From positions 5,518,001-5,582,000 of the forward strand of contig NZ_LT607410.1 in NCBI RefSeq assembly GCF_900091515.1: a DNA stretch of 64,000 nucleotides, given 5' to 3'. This document shows, piece after piece, positions 1-7,258 of the stretch; position 1 is the stretch's first letter; each line of letters starts with the position of its first letter. The position numbers and the translations under genes are program-made. This stretch comes from Micromonospora purpureochromogenes. Its GTDB lineage: Bacteria > Actinomycetota > Actinomycetes > Mycobacteriales > Micromonosporaceae. Below the pieces are notes generated by a model, which did not search any database, was not told where the DNA came from, and saw only the letters and a list, made by a program, of their open reading frames with translations.

Positions 1-539
1 GGTGGCAGTCCCCACCCGCTGGTGGTGCGATCGGCGAGCGCGGCGAAGTTCGGCGCGGCCACCGCGCCGATGGTGGTGGCCCAGACGATCAGCGACAGCT
101 GGCGGCCCCGGCGGGCCGGCTCGGCGAGGTCCACCGCGGCGTAGCGGGCCTGGAGGTTCGCCGCGGTGCCGCCACCGAAGAACAGCATGCCGAGGAAGAG
201 CAGCGGTACGGAGCGGGTGACCGTGGCGAGCACCACCAGCACGGCGCCGACGGCGCCGGACAGGTAGGCGACGGCCAGTCCGGGTCGCCGGCCGTGCCCG
301 TTCATGATCCGGGTGACCGGGACGGCGAGCAGCGCCCCGCCGACCACGGCGGCGCTCTGCGCCAGGCCGGCGACGGCGGTGCCGGCGACCCGGGCGGCGA
401 GCAGCGCCCCCACCGAGATGCCGATGGTGACGCCGATCCCGCCGATGATCTGGGTGGTGAACAGCAGGCGCAGGGTCCGTCGCTGGATGGGCGCGACGTC
501 CGGCCGGGTACGGGCCGGCGCGGTCAGGTCGGTGGCCAT
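1..539 (-). CDS. MFS transporter, N-terminal part (runs off the window)
   Basis: The reverse strand from the ATG at 539 encodes about 179 residues with no stop before the window edge. After a short charged N-terminus (ATDLTAPARTRPD) it shows hydrophobic helices rich in Gly and Ala. A basic loop (TRIMNGHGRRPG) lies between helices 2 and 3, where the major facilitator superfamily has its conserved motif A, though the match is loose. Further helices follow (VLVVLATVTRS, LLFLGMLFFGGGTAANLQARYAAVD). This layout fits a 12-14 helix MFS drug or metabolite exporter in the cytoplasmic membrane. The substrate cannot be told. The acyl-CoA dehydrogenase lies 74 bp downstream-side at 614 in the same orientation. 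Confidence 0.75.
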   Translation of the reverse strand, partial: MATDLTAPARTRPDVAPIQRRTLRLLFTTQIIGGIGVTIGISVGALLAARVAGTAVAGLAQSAAVVGGALLAVPVTRIMNGHGRRPGLAVAYLSGAVGAVLVVLATVTRSVPLLFLGMLFFGGGTAANLQARYAAVDLAEPARRGRQLSLIVWATTIGAVAAPNFAALADRTTSGWGLP

Positions 540-613
540 GCGGCCTCCTCGGTAAGGGGTCAGACGCGGCCCCATCCTTGCAAACCGGCCCCGCCCCGGG
601 GGACCCGGTTTCG

Positions 614-1756
614 CTACAGGCCGAGCCCGCGCCCGATGATCTCCTTCATGATCTCCGTGGTGCCGCCGTAGATGGTCTGCACCCGCCCGTCCAGCCAGGC
701 CTTCGCCACCGGGTACTCCAGCATGAACCCGTAGCCGCCGTGCAGCTGCACGCAGCGGTCGGCGACCTTGTTCTGCAGCTCGGTGGTCCACCACTTGGCC
801 TTCGCGGCGTCGGTGACCGAGAGCCGGCCGGCGTTGAACTCGGCCACGCAGTGGTTGACGAAGGTGCGCGCGATGGTGACCTCGGTGTCCAGCTCCGCCA
901 GCAGGAACCGGTTGTGCTGGAACCTGCCGATCGGCCGGCCGAACGCCTCCCGCGAGCGGGCGTAGTCGAGGGTCACCGCGAGCAGCTTCTCCGCCGCCGC
1001 CACCGCCGCGACGGCGATGCTGAGCCGCTCCCGGGGCAGGTTGGCCATCAGGTGGTAGAAGCCGTGGTTCTCGGTGCCGATCAGGTTCTCCGCCGGCACC
1101 CGGCAGTCGTCGAAGAAGAGCTCGGCGGTGTCGTTGGCCTTCAGGCCCACCTTCGCCAGCCGCCGGCCCCGGGTGAAGCCGGGGGTACCGGTCTCCACCG
1201 CGACCAGGCTGACCCCGTGCGCGCCCTGGTCCGGCGCGGTACGCACCACCACGATCACCAGGTCGGCCATCTCGCCGTTGGTGATGAACGTCTTCTGGCC
1301 GTTGAGCACCCACCCGTCGCCGTCGCGGACCGCGTTGGTGCGGATCCCCGCCAGGTCGCTGCCCGCGCCCGGCTCGCTCATCGCGATGGCGGTGACCAGG
1401 TCGCCGGAGCAGAACCCGGGCAGCCAGCGCTTGCGCTGCTCGTCGGTGGTCAGCTCGGTCAGGTACGGCGCCACCACGTCGTTGTGCAGACCGAAGCCGA
1501 GCCCCGAGCAGCCCGACGCGACGATCTCCTCGTCCAGCACCGCGTTGAACCGGAAGTCGCGCTGCCCGCCGCCGCCGTGGTCGGTGTCGACGTCCATGCC
1601 GAGCAGTCCGGCCGCACCGGCCTTGCGCCACACCTCGCGGTCGACGATGCCGTCGGCCTCCCACCGGGGGTGGTGCGGCACCGCCTCGCGGGCCAGGAAC
1701 TCCCGGCACAGGTCGCGGAACTCCTCGTGGACGGGTTCATAGAGATGCTGCTGCAT
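614..1756 (-). CDS. acyl-CoA dehydrogenase, long-chain/isovaleryl-type active site
   Basis: The 380-residue product has the full acyl-CoA dehydrogenase fold: N-terminal helical domain, middle beta domain (AMSEPGAGSDLAG at about 125-137, NGQKTFITNG at about 152) and C-terminal helical domain (QLHGGYGFMLEYP at about 338). It oxidises an acyl-CoA at the alpha-beta carbons with FAD. The usual C-terminal catalytic Glu position reads YGGT (Gly364). A Glu at 243 in PRERLSI sits where the long-chain and isovaleryl enzymes carry their base, so it is probably active with a long or branched substrate. Residues 1-380 from the ATG at 1756 are preferred; an upstream extension would overlap the neighbouring reading frame. 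A CACACT hexamer 7 nt before the ATG may be a leaderless-type promoter. Confidence 0.9.
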   Translation of the reverse strand: MQQHLYEPVHEEFRDLCREFLAREAVPHHPRWEADGIVDREVWRKAGAAGLLGMDVDTDHGGGGQRDFRFNAVLDEEIVASGCSGLGFGLHNDVVAPYLTELTTDEQRKRWLPGFCSGDLVTAIAMSEPGAGSDLAGIRTNAVRDGDGWVLNGQKTFITNGEMADLVIVVVRTAPDQGAHGVSLVAVETGTPGFTRGRRLAKVGLKANDTAELFFDDCRVPAENLIGTENHGFYHLMANLPRERLSIAVAAVAAAEKLLAVTLDYARSREAFGRPIGRFQHNRFLLAELDTEVTIARTFVNHCVAEFNAGRLSVTDAAKAKWWTTELQNKVADRCVQLHGGYGFMLEYPVAKAWLDGRVQTIYGGTTEIMKEIIGRGLGL

Positions 1757-1776
1757 GGCGGCAAGTGTGGCACCGC

Positions 1777-2183
1777 TCACCCGCCCTGCCCAGAGGGCGC
1801 CGCCCGCGCCAACCGCCGCACCCCGACCAGGGTGCGCGCGGCGAGGGCGACCAGCACGGCGGCGACCAGGACGAAGAAGACGGGTAGGCCGGGTGGTCGG
1901 CGTACCGGACGCGTACGGCCCGACGCAGCGCCCGCTCGTCGTCGGTCTGCCGTTGCCACAGGTGCGGGCCACCGCTGAACGCCGGTGTCATCGCGAGGCT
2001 GAACATGGCGGCTCCGAGCAGCTTCTCCGCCCACGGCTCGGCGGGATCGAAGAGCAGCCGGGCGGCCCAGGCGGCCGGGATGCCGGCCGCCCAGACCAGC
2101 ACGAACCGCAGCAGCGGCGGGATCCGGCGGACGGCGGACGGCGGACGGGCCAGTCCGCTCGGTTGCCACCGGAGCCGGTCCAC
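1777..2183 (-). pseudogene. frameshifted small membrane protein, paralogue of the next gene upstream
   Basis: From the GTG at 2183 one frame encodes a plausible membrane helix (RFVLVWAAGIPAAWAARLLF) and a charged segment (RQTDDERALRRAVRVRY). It then turns into low-complexity Ser/Pro/Trp at about 1880-1900. The second membrane helix and basic tail (VFFVLVAAVLVALAARTL then VGVRRLARAA) continue in another frame and end at the TGA at 1777. That tail matches the end of the neighbouring protein encoded at 2205-2741 (AVLAVAARTLFRVRRLTAAL). One missing base near 1880-1900 would explain the switch. It is a pseudogene or a sequencing error; no slippery site is obvious. An alternative GTG at 2208 overlaps the stop of the upstream gene. 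Confidence 0.6.
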
Positions 2184-2204
2184 CGGTCTCTCCGCCCTCG
2201 GCGG

Positions 2205-2741
2205 TCACCGCGTCGTCCCGGCGAGGGCGGCGGTGAGGCGGCGGACCCGGAACAGGGTACGGGCGGCGACCGCGAGCACCGCGCCGAGCACCAGTCCGAA
2301 CAGGAGCGCCGAGGCCGGCCGGCCCACGGTCAGCGCGACCCAGGCCAGGGCTCCGAACAGCAGCGTGCCGCCGACCGCGCCGACCAGCGCACCCCGGCGG
2401 GCGACCGGCAGGTGATCGAGCACGGCGGCGCGCTCCGCCTCGTCGTCCGACACCGCGCCGCGCCGGAGTGCGCTACGGGTCGTCCGCCACGCCTCGTCCC
2501 GCTCCTCCTCCGCCCGGGTGCGGCGGCCCCTCGGCATGACAGCCACCAGGAAGATGAACAGCGCCCAGATCACGCCCCAGAGGCCGGCCCGGACGAGCGC
2601 GACCGGCAGCGGGCCGTCGGGGTCGTCGTACCAGCGCGCGGGGAACCAGAGCGCGGTGGCGAAGGTCGCCGCGAGCACGTACGGGCCCGGCGCGCCGAGC
2701 CGGATCAGCGGGGTACGGCGCCGGGGGCGGTCGTCAGCCAT
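2205..2741 (-). CDS. small membrane protein, unknown function
   Basis: The 178-residue product has four likely transmembrane segments arranged as two pairs: APGPYVLAATFATALWF and LVRAGLWGVIWALFIFLVAV, then ALVGAVGGTLLFGALAWVAL and ALLFGLVLGAVLAVAA. Between the pairs lies a cytoplasmic-looking charged stretch (RRTRAEEERDEAWRTTRSAL). I do not recognise a family. Its C-terminal helix and RVRR tail are shared with the frameshifted neighbour, so the two arose by tandem duplication. The ATG at 2741 is preferred over an in-frame GTG at 2759. The stop at 2205 overlaps a GTG of the downstream frame, which suggests translational coupling before the neighbour decayed. Confidence 0.65.
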   Translation of the reverse strand: MADDRPRRRTPLIRLGAPGPYVLAATFATALWFPARWYDDPDGPLPVALVRAGLWGVIWALFIFLVAVMPRGRRTRAEEERDEAWRTTRSALRRGAVSDDEAERAAVLDHLPVARRGALVGAVGGTLLFGALAWVALTVGRPASALLFGLVLGAVLAVAARTLFRVRRLTAALAGTTR

Positions 2742-2823
2742 GCCCGGCCCGTTACCCACCCGAGCACCGCGGCACTCCGGTGTGGAGGGTTGTTCCGTTG
2801 TGGAGGTCGTTCAGCGGGGCCGG

Positions 2824-2849
2824 CGACTCCGGCGAAGCCGGGCGAGTCG
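2824..2849 (-). terminator. hairpin after the UdgX gene
   Basis: An inverted repeat (CGACTC ... GAGTCG enclosing CGGC-GAA-GCCG) lies 33 bp beyond the stop codon of the glycosylase gene read on the reverse strand. No clear T-run follows, which is normal for high-G+C actinomycetes. The role is inferred from position and pairing only. Confidence 0.45.
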
Positions 2850-2881
2850 TACAGCGGCCAGCCCGCCGGCCGGGGTCGGCG

Positions 2882-3583
2882 TCAGGTGACCAGGGCGCGG
2901 GCGGCCACGGTGAGGTCGGCGACCAGCCCCTCGTACGCCTTGTCCTGGTCGTCGGCGCGCAGCACGGCGGACGGGTGGATGGTGGCCAGCAGCTGCGCGG
3001 CCGGCGCGTCGGCCACCTTTCCGGCGTTGTCCACCGGCACCCGGGCGAAGTCCTCCGGGCGCTGGGCGGAAGCCGGCCACGGCAGCAGCTCGCCCCGCTG
3101 CCGGGTGACCCGGAAGGTCGGGCCAAGCAGCGCCTTGGCGGCGGTGGCGCCGAGGACGACCACCACCTCCGGGTGCAGCCGGGCGAACTCCGCGACCAGC
3201 CAGGGCCGGCAGGCGGTGATGTGCACCCGGTCCGGCGTCTGGTGGATGCGGCGCTTCCCGCGCAGCTCGAAGCGGAAGTGCTTCACGGCGTTTGTGAGGT
3301 AGATGTGCTGCGGATCGATTCCGGCGTCATCGACGGCCTTGCGGAGCAGCCGACCGGCCGGCCCGACGAAGGGCAGCCCCTTCTGGTCCTCCATGTCGCC
3401 GGGCTGCTCGCCGACCAGGACCACCCGGGCGCTCTCGTCACCCCGGCCGAACACGGTCTGCGAGGCGTCGCGGTAGAGCTCGCAGCCCCGGCAACCGGTG
3501 GCGGCGGCGCGCAGCTCGTCGATCGTGTCGGCCTGCGGCGGAATGAACTGCTGGGCACCGGGCGCGGCGTCGGTCTCGGCCAT
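2882..3583 (-). CDS. udgX: UdgX-type uracil-DNA glycosylase, forms a covalent uracil-DNA complex
   Basis: The 233-residue protein belongs to the family-4 uracil-DNA glycosylases: motif A GEQPGD at 58-63, and iron-sulphur cysteines C31, C34 (GCRGC) and C125 (TACRPW). The fourth ligand position reads KHF (His102) rather than Cys. The decisive mark is the loop RGKRRIHQ at 108-115. KRRIH is the signature of UdgX, first described in Mycobacterium smegmatis, where the loop His attacks the sugar and leaves the enzyme covalently bound to the abasic DNA; here that residue is His114. It should excise uracil from deaminated DNA and stay attached. The gene stands alone. TATAAA 7 nt before the ATG suggests a leaderless mRNA. 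Confidence 0.92.
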   Translation of the reverse strand: MAETDAAPGAQQFIPPQADTIDELRAAATGCRGCELYRDASQTVFGRGDESARVVLVGEQPGDMEDQKGLPFVGPAGRLLRKAVDDAGIDPQHIYLTNAVKHFRFELRGKRRIHQTPDRVHITACRPWLVAEFARLHPEVVVVLGATAAKALLGPTFRVTRQRGELLPWPASAQRPEDFARVPVDNAGKVADAPAAQLLATIHPSAVLRADDQDKAYEGLVADLTVAARALVT

Positions 3584-3590
3584 GGCGAAC

Positions 3591-3596
3591 TTTATA
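3591..3596 (-). promoter_or_regulatory. probable -10 box of udgX (leaderless)
   Basis: On the reverse strand TATAAA is followed by 7 nt and then the udgX ATG, so transcription would start at or next to the start codon. This is one of very few A/T-rich hexamers in the area. No Shine-Dalgarno sequence precedes the gene, which supports the reading. Confidence 0.45.
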
Positions 3597-3655
3597 TACC
3601 GGATTCGCCGACGACGCCGGGTCTGGCGCGGCCGCGCCAGCTCGCGCCGGCCGCG

Positions 3656-3775
3656 TCAGTATCCCCCACCGCCGTCACCACCCCCGCGCATGGCGAGCAC
3701 GATCACCACGATCAGCACGATCACCGCGATCGCGATGGCGATCCAGAGCCCCGTCCTCGATTTCGGTGCAGCCAT
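3656..3775 (-). CDS. 39-residue single-span membrane peptide
   Basis: A short reading frame starts at the ATG at 3775 behind a strong Shine-Dalgarno sequence (GGAGGTGA, about 6 nt before the ATG). It encodes MAAPKSRTGLW, one long Ile/Val/Ala helix (IAIAIAVIVLIVVIVLA) and a short MRGGGDGGGGY tail. The pattern is a basic N-terminus, one membrane span and a Gly-rich end. This is typical of actinobacterial small membrane proteins often annotated as hypothetical. It lies between the MocR-type regulator gene and udgX, all on the same strand, with a 72-bp gap to udgX. Function is unknown. The ribosome-binding site and clean hydrophobic span make it a real gene rather than chance. Confidence 0.72.
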   Translation of the reverse strand: MAAPKSRTGLWIAIAIAVIVLIVVIVLAMRGGGDGGGGY

Positions 3776-3843
3776 GACCGGTCACCTCCGGCCGCGCGCT
3801 TACCCTCCAAAATGCCGACCATGCGCGTCGAGGACCAGCCGGG

Positions 3844-5184
3844 TCACGCGGTGAACCGACCCGGCGGGGCCGGCCGGAGCGCCCGGGCGACCGCGTCGGC
3901 GACCGGCACCAGGTCGGCATCGTCGAGCGCGCTGACGGTGATCCGGATCCCGGGCTCGGCGCCGATCCGGTAGAGCGCGCCGGGCGCCACCGACCAGCCG
4001 GCGTCGCGCAGCGCGGTGACCGCACTGGTCTCGTCCGGCACCGGCAGCCAGATGTTGATGCCGCTGCGACCGCGCCCGGCCAGGCCCCGGGCGGCGAGCG
4101 CCGCCAGCAGCCCGGTGCGCCGCCGCTCGTACTCCTCGCCGGAGCGGCGGACCAGTTCCGCGGTGGCCGGATCGCGCCAGAGCGACAGCACCAGCCGTTG
4201 CAGCACGGTGGAGACCCAGCCGGCACCGACCCGGGCCCGGCCGGCGACCCGGGACACGGTGGCCTCGTCGCCGGCCAGCACCGCCAGCCGCAGGTCGGGC
4301 CCGAACGGCTTGCTCACCGACCGGACGAAGGCCCACGCCGGGGTGGCCCCGGCGAGCGGGTGCAGCGGCACCCGGGCCAACTCGGCGGCGTGGTCGTCCT
4401 CGATCAGCAGCAGGTCGGAGCGGCCGGCGAGCAGCTCGCGCAGGGCCCCGGCCCGCTCGGCGGAGACCGCGGCGCCGGTCGGGTTCTGCGCGCGGCTGGT
4501 CACCACCAGCGCTCGGGCGCCGAGGGCCACGGCGTCGCGCACGCCGGCCTCGGTGGGCCCGTCGTCGTCCACCGGTACGCCGATCGGACGCAGCCCGAGC
4601 GCGGCGACCAGGTCGAGCAGGTTGGCCCAGCTCGGGTCCTCCACCGCCACCGCGTCACCGGGCCGCAGGTGCGCGGCGAGCAGCCGCTCGATGCCGTCCA
4701 GCGCGCCCCCGGTCACGGTGATCTCCTCGGCCGGTACGCCGTCGGCGGCAAGCCGGTCCCGGGCCGCCTCGGCGAACGCGGGGAGCAGGGCGGTCGAGGC
4801 GTACCCGACGGGTGGGCCGATCTCGGCGGCGAGCGCGGCCAGGTGCGGGCCGAGCGGGGGCAGCAGCCGGGGGTCGGGGTGCCCCTGGGAGAGGTCGCGG
4901 GTGCCGGGGGCGGGCGGCGGCTGCAGCGCGGCGCGCCGGCCGGCGACCGGGGGTCGGGGGCGCACCCGGGTGCCGTGCCGGCCGGCGGTGTCGACCAGGC
5001 CCCGCTGGCGCAGCTCCTGGTAGGCCCGGGCGACGGTGGCCGGGCTGACCCCCAGCTCGGTGGCGAGCGCCCGGACGGCGGGCAGCGGACTGCCCGGGGC
5101 CAGCGCGTCGGCCCGGATGCCGGTTTCCACGCTCGCCGAAATGGCGGCCGACGTGCTCCCACTGATCTGATAACGTACTGCCAC
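3844..5184 (-). CDS. MocR-type regulator: GntR winged helix fused to a PLP aminotransferase domain
   Basis: The 446-residue protein has an N-terminal GntR helix-turn-helix (LPAVRALATELGVSPATVARAY at about 34-55, then RQRGLV). A linker follows, then a fold-type I aminotransferase domain with NPTG near 234 and the PLP-binding lysine at 292 in SVSKPFG. MocR/PdxR proteins sense pyridoxal phosphate or amino acids and usually control the divergent neighbour, here a flavin-barrel/GNAT fusion. It starts with GTG, and a near-perfect palindrome lies 10 bp upstream at 5195-5208. TACAAT within that palindrome may be its own -10, which implies autorepression. The effector is not known. Confidence 0.88.
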   Translation of the reverse strand: MAVRYQISGSTSAAISASVETGIRADALAPGSPLPAVRALATELGVSPATVARAYQELRQRGLVDTAGRHGTRVRPRPPVAGRRAALQPPPAPGTRDLSQGHPDPRLLPPLGPHLAALAAEIGPPVGYASTALLPAFAEAARDRLAADGVPAEEITVTGGALDGIERLLAAHLRPGDAVAVEDPSWANLLDLVAALGLRPIGVPVDDDGPTEAGVRDAVALGARALVVTSRAQNPTGAAVSAERAGALRELLAGRSDLLLIEDDHAAELARVPLHPLAGATPAWAFVRSVSKPFGPDLRLAVLAGDEATVSRVAGRARVGAGWVSTVLQRLVLSLWRDPATAELVRRSGEEYERRRTGLLAALAARGLAGRGRSGINIWLPVPDETSAVTALRDAGWSVAPGALYRIGAEPGIRITVSALDDADLVPVADAVARALRPAPPGRFTA

Positions 5185-5194
5185 AGTTCGGAGA

Positions 5195-5208
5195 TTGTAC
5201 TAGAACAA
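5195..5208. promoter_or_regulatory. operator-like palindrome between the MocR gene and the flavin-barrel/GNAT gene
   Basis: TTGTACTAGAACAA is a 14-bp inverted repeat with one mismatched internal pair, in a 38-bp intergenic gap and unusually A/T-rich for this genome. Reverse-strand TACAAT (5194-5199) could be the -10 of the regulator gene, with GACA 17 bp before it as a partial -35. The palindrome also overlaps the likely promoter of the divergent gene. It is the natural binding site for the adjacent MocR protein. Confidence 0.6.
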
Positions 5209-5222
5209 AGGTGGGATGTCGC

Positions 5223-6467
5223 ATGTACGCCCCGACTCCGCGCACCACGGCCAGCCGCTCCCGCGACCGGATGAGCTACGACCCCGCCGCCGTGCACGCG
5301 GTCCTCGACGAGGCGTACCACTGCGTGCTCGGGTTCACCGTCGACGGCGAGCCCCGGCTGCTGCCCACCCTGCACGTGCGCATCGGCGACACCCTCTACC
5401 TGCACGGCTCCACCGGCAGCCGGCCGCTGCTCGCCGCCCGCGGCGACGACGGGCTGCGGATCTGCGTCACCGTCACCCTGCTCGACGGCCTGGTCTACGC
5501 CCGCTCGCAGTTCCACCACAGCGCCAACTACCGGTCGGTGGTCGCGCACGGCACCGCCCACCTGGTCACCGACGACGCCGAGAAGTCACGGATGCTGACC
5601 GCCCTGGTGGAGAAGGTCGCCGCCGGTCGCAGCGCGGACAGCCGCCCGCCGAGCCGCCGGGAGCTGGCCGAGACGGCCGTGCTGGCGCTGCCGCTGCGCG
5701 AGGTGTCGCTGCGCTCCCGCACCGGTGGGGTCCGCGACGACCCCGCCGACCTCGACCTGCCGTACTGGGCCGGGGTGGTGCCGCTGCGGCTGACCGCCGG
5801 CCTGCCGGAACCGGACGCGGGCGTCACCGCGCCGGTGCCGGCGGGACTGCGGAGCGCCGGGTCGCCCTGGCGGGAGGCGGCGGCCCTGCGGGGCGAGCAC
5901 GTGCTGCTGGAGCCGCTTGACCTGGCCCACGCCGACGAACTCTTCACCACCACCGCCGAACCGGCGGTCTGGGCGCACCTCGGCCACCCGCTGTCCACCG
6001 ACGTGGCCGCCATGAGGGAGATCGTCGCGGGCGCGCTGGCCGCCGGGCACCGGGGCGAACGGGTGCCCTGGGTGCAGCGCTGCGCGCGGACGGGCGCGGT
6101 GGTCGGCACCACCTCGTACCACGACATCGACCCCGAGCGGCGGGCGGTCGCCATCGGCCACACCTGGCTCGGCCGGCCCTGGTGGCGCAGCGGGATCAAC
6201 ACCGAGGCCAAGCTGCTGCTGCTCGGCCGCGCCTTCGACGAGCTCGGCGCGGTTCGGGTGGCCTGGCACACCGACATCCGCAACACCCGATCGCAGGCGG
6301 CGATCGAGCGCCTGGGCGCCACCCGGGAGGGCGTGCTGCGGATGCACCGGCAGCGCCCGGACGGCTCCTGGCGGGACACCGTGCAGTACGCGATGACCGT
6401 CGACGAGTGGCCGAACGCACAGGCCAGGCTCCGGGAAAGACTTCGCCGTACGGCACCCGTGGCGTGA
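5223..6467 (+). CDS. fusion of a pyridoxamine-oxidase-like flavin barrel and a GNAT acetyltransferase
   Basis: The 414-residue product has two domains. Residues about 15-205 resemble the split-barrel flavin reductases of the NimA/pyridoxamine 5'-phosphate oxidase-like group (VLGFTVDGEPRLLPTLHVR, LYLHGSTGSRPL, VARS/YARSQFHHSANYRSVV). Residues about 225-405 are a Gcn5-type acetyltransferase of the RimJ/RimL kind (VVGTTSYHDIDP, AIGHTWLGRPWWRSGINTEAKLLLL, NTRSQAAIERLGA). It is divergent from the MocR regulator and probably under its control. The ATG at 5223 is preferred because AAGGTGG lies 7-8 nt upstream; a GTG at 5211 is also in frame. Substrates are unknown. The stop overlaps the start of the LysE-family gene (TGATG), so the two are co-translated. 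Confidence 0.82.
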   Translation: MYAPTPRTTASRSRDRMSYDPAAVHAVLDEAYHCVLGFTVDGEPRLLPTLHVRIGDTLYLHGSTGSRPLLAARGDDGLRICVTVTLLDGLVYARSQFHHSANYRSVVAHGTAHLVTDDAEKSRMLTALVEKVAAGRSADSRPPSRRELAETAVLALPLREVSLRSRTGGVRDDPADLDLPYWAGVVPLRLTAGLPEPDAGVTAPVPAGLRSAGSPWREAAALRGEHVLLEPLDLAHADELFTTTAEPAVWAHLGHPLSTDVAAMREIVAGALAAGHRGERVPWVQRCARTGAVVGTTSYHDIDPERRAVAIGHTWLGRPWWRSGINTEAKLLLLGRAFDELGAVRVAWHTDIRNTRSQAAIERLGATREGVLRMHRQRPDGSWRDTVQYAMTVDEWPNAQARLRERLRRTAPVA

Positions 6468-7135
6468 TGATGGCGGGCGTGCTGGGCATCACCGACATCT
6501 GGACGTACGTGCTGGGGACCGTGGCGATCATTCTGCTGCCGGGGCCGAACTCGCTCTTCGTACTCTCCACCGCCGCCAAGCGCGGTGTGGGGGCCGGCTA
6601 CCGGGCGGCGGGTGGGGTGTTCGTCGGCGACGGGGTGCTGATGTTCCTCTCCGCCGCCGGGGTGGCGTCGCTGCTCAAGGCGTACCCGCCGCTCTTCCTG
6701 GTGATCAAGTACGCGGGTGCGGCGTACCTCGGGTATGTCGGTTTGACGATGCTGCGCGGCGCCTGGCGGCGCTGGCGCGACCGCAACGACCCGGCGGCGC
6801 CGCGCCTGATCGACGCCGCGGAGCCGGCGGCGATGCGCAGCCCGTTCCGCAAGGCGTTGGTGATCAGCCTGCTCAACCCGAAGGCGATCCTCTTCTTCAT
6901 CTCGTTCTTCATCCAGTTCGTCGACCCCGGGTACGCCTGGCCGGCGCTGTCGTTCCTGCTGCTCGGGCTGATCGCCCAGGTCACCAGCGCGCTCTACCTG
7001 ACCGCGTTGATCTTCATGGGGACCTTCCTGGCCGCCCAGTTCCGGCGCCGCCGGCGGCTGGCCGCGAGCGCGACCACCGGCGTCGCGGTGCTCTTCCTCG
7101 GCTTCAGCCTCAAGCTCGCCACCGCCTCGGTCTGA
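6467..7135 (+). CDS. LysE/RhtB-family amino-acid exporter, LeuE-like
   Basis: The 222-residue membrane protein has about six helices. It carries the family signature LLPGPNSLFVL at about 23-33, followed by GGVFVGDGVLMFLS, and a second block FRKALVISLLNPKAILFFISFF in the middle. These blocks closely follow leucine exporter LeuE (YeaS) of Escherichia coli as I remember it. It likely exports a hydrophobic amino acid or related compound across the cytoplasmic membrane. The start overlaps the stop of the flavin-barrel/GNAT gene. A second in-frame ATG follows immediately at 6470. The shared promoter suggests control by the MocR protein. Confidence 0.85.
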   Translation: MMAGVLGITDIWTYVLGTVAIILLPGPNSLFVLSTAAKRGVGAGYRAAGGVFVGDGVLMFLSAAGVASLLKAYPPLFLVIKYAGAAYLGYVGLTMLRGAWRRWRDRNDPAAPRLIDAAEPAAMRSPFRKALVISLLNPKAILFFISFFIQFVDPGYAWPALSFLLLGLIAQVTSALYLTALIFMGTFLAAQFRRRRRLAASATTGVAVLFLGFSLKLATASV

Positions 7136-7158
7136 CCGCGGCGGGGCCGTCGCCCCCG

Positions 7159-7258
7159 GGTGCCGTCGCCCCCGCCGGGGTCTGGCACCGGCGCAGGGCG
7201 ATCAGGTGCCATCGCCCCCGCCTCGGTCGGGCGCCGGCGCAGGGCGATCAGGTGCCGT
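7159..7258. repeat. 46-bp tandem repeat at the 3' end of the Spo0M-like gene
   Basis: Two head-to-tail 46-bp units (7159-7204 and 7205-7250, differing at a few positions) plus an 8-bp start of a third. Each unit contains the reverse-strand end of the Spo0M-like gene (Gly-Asp-Gly-Thr-stop), so the last codons and stop are duplicated beyond the true stop at 7248. It looks like slipped-strand duplication. Confidence 0.8.
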
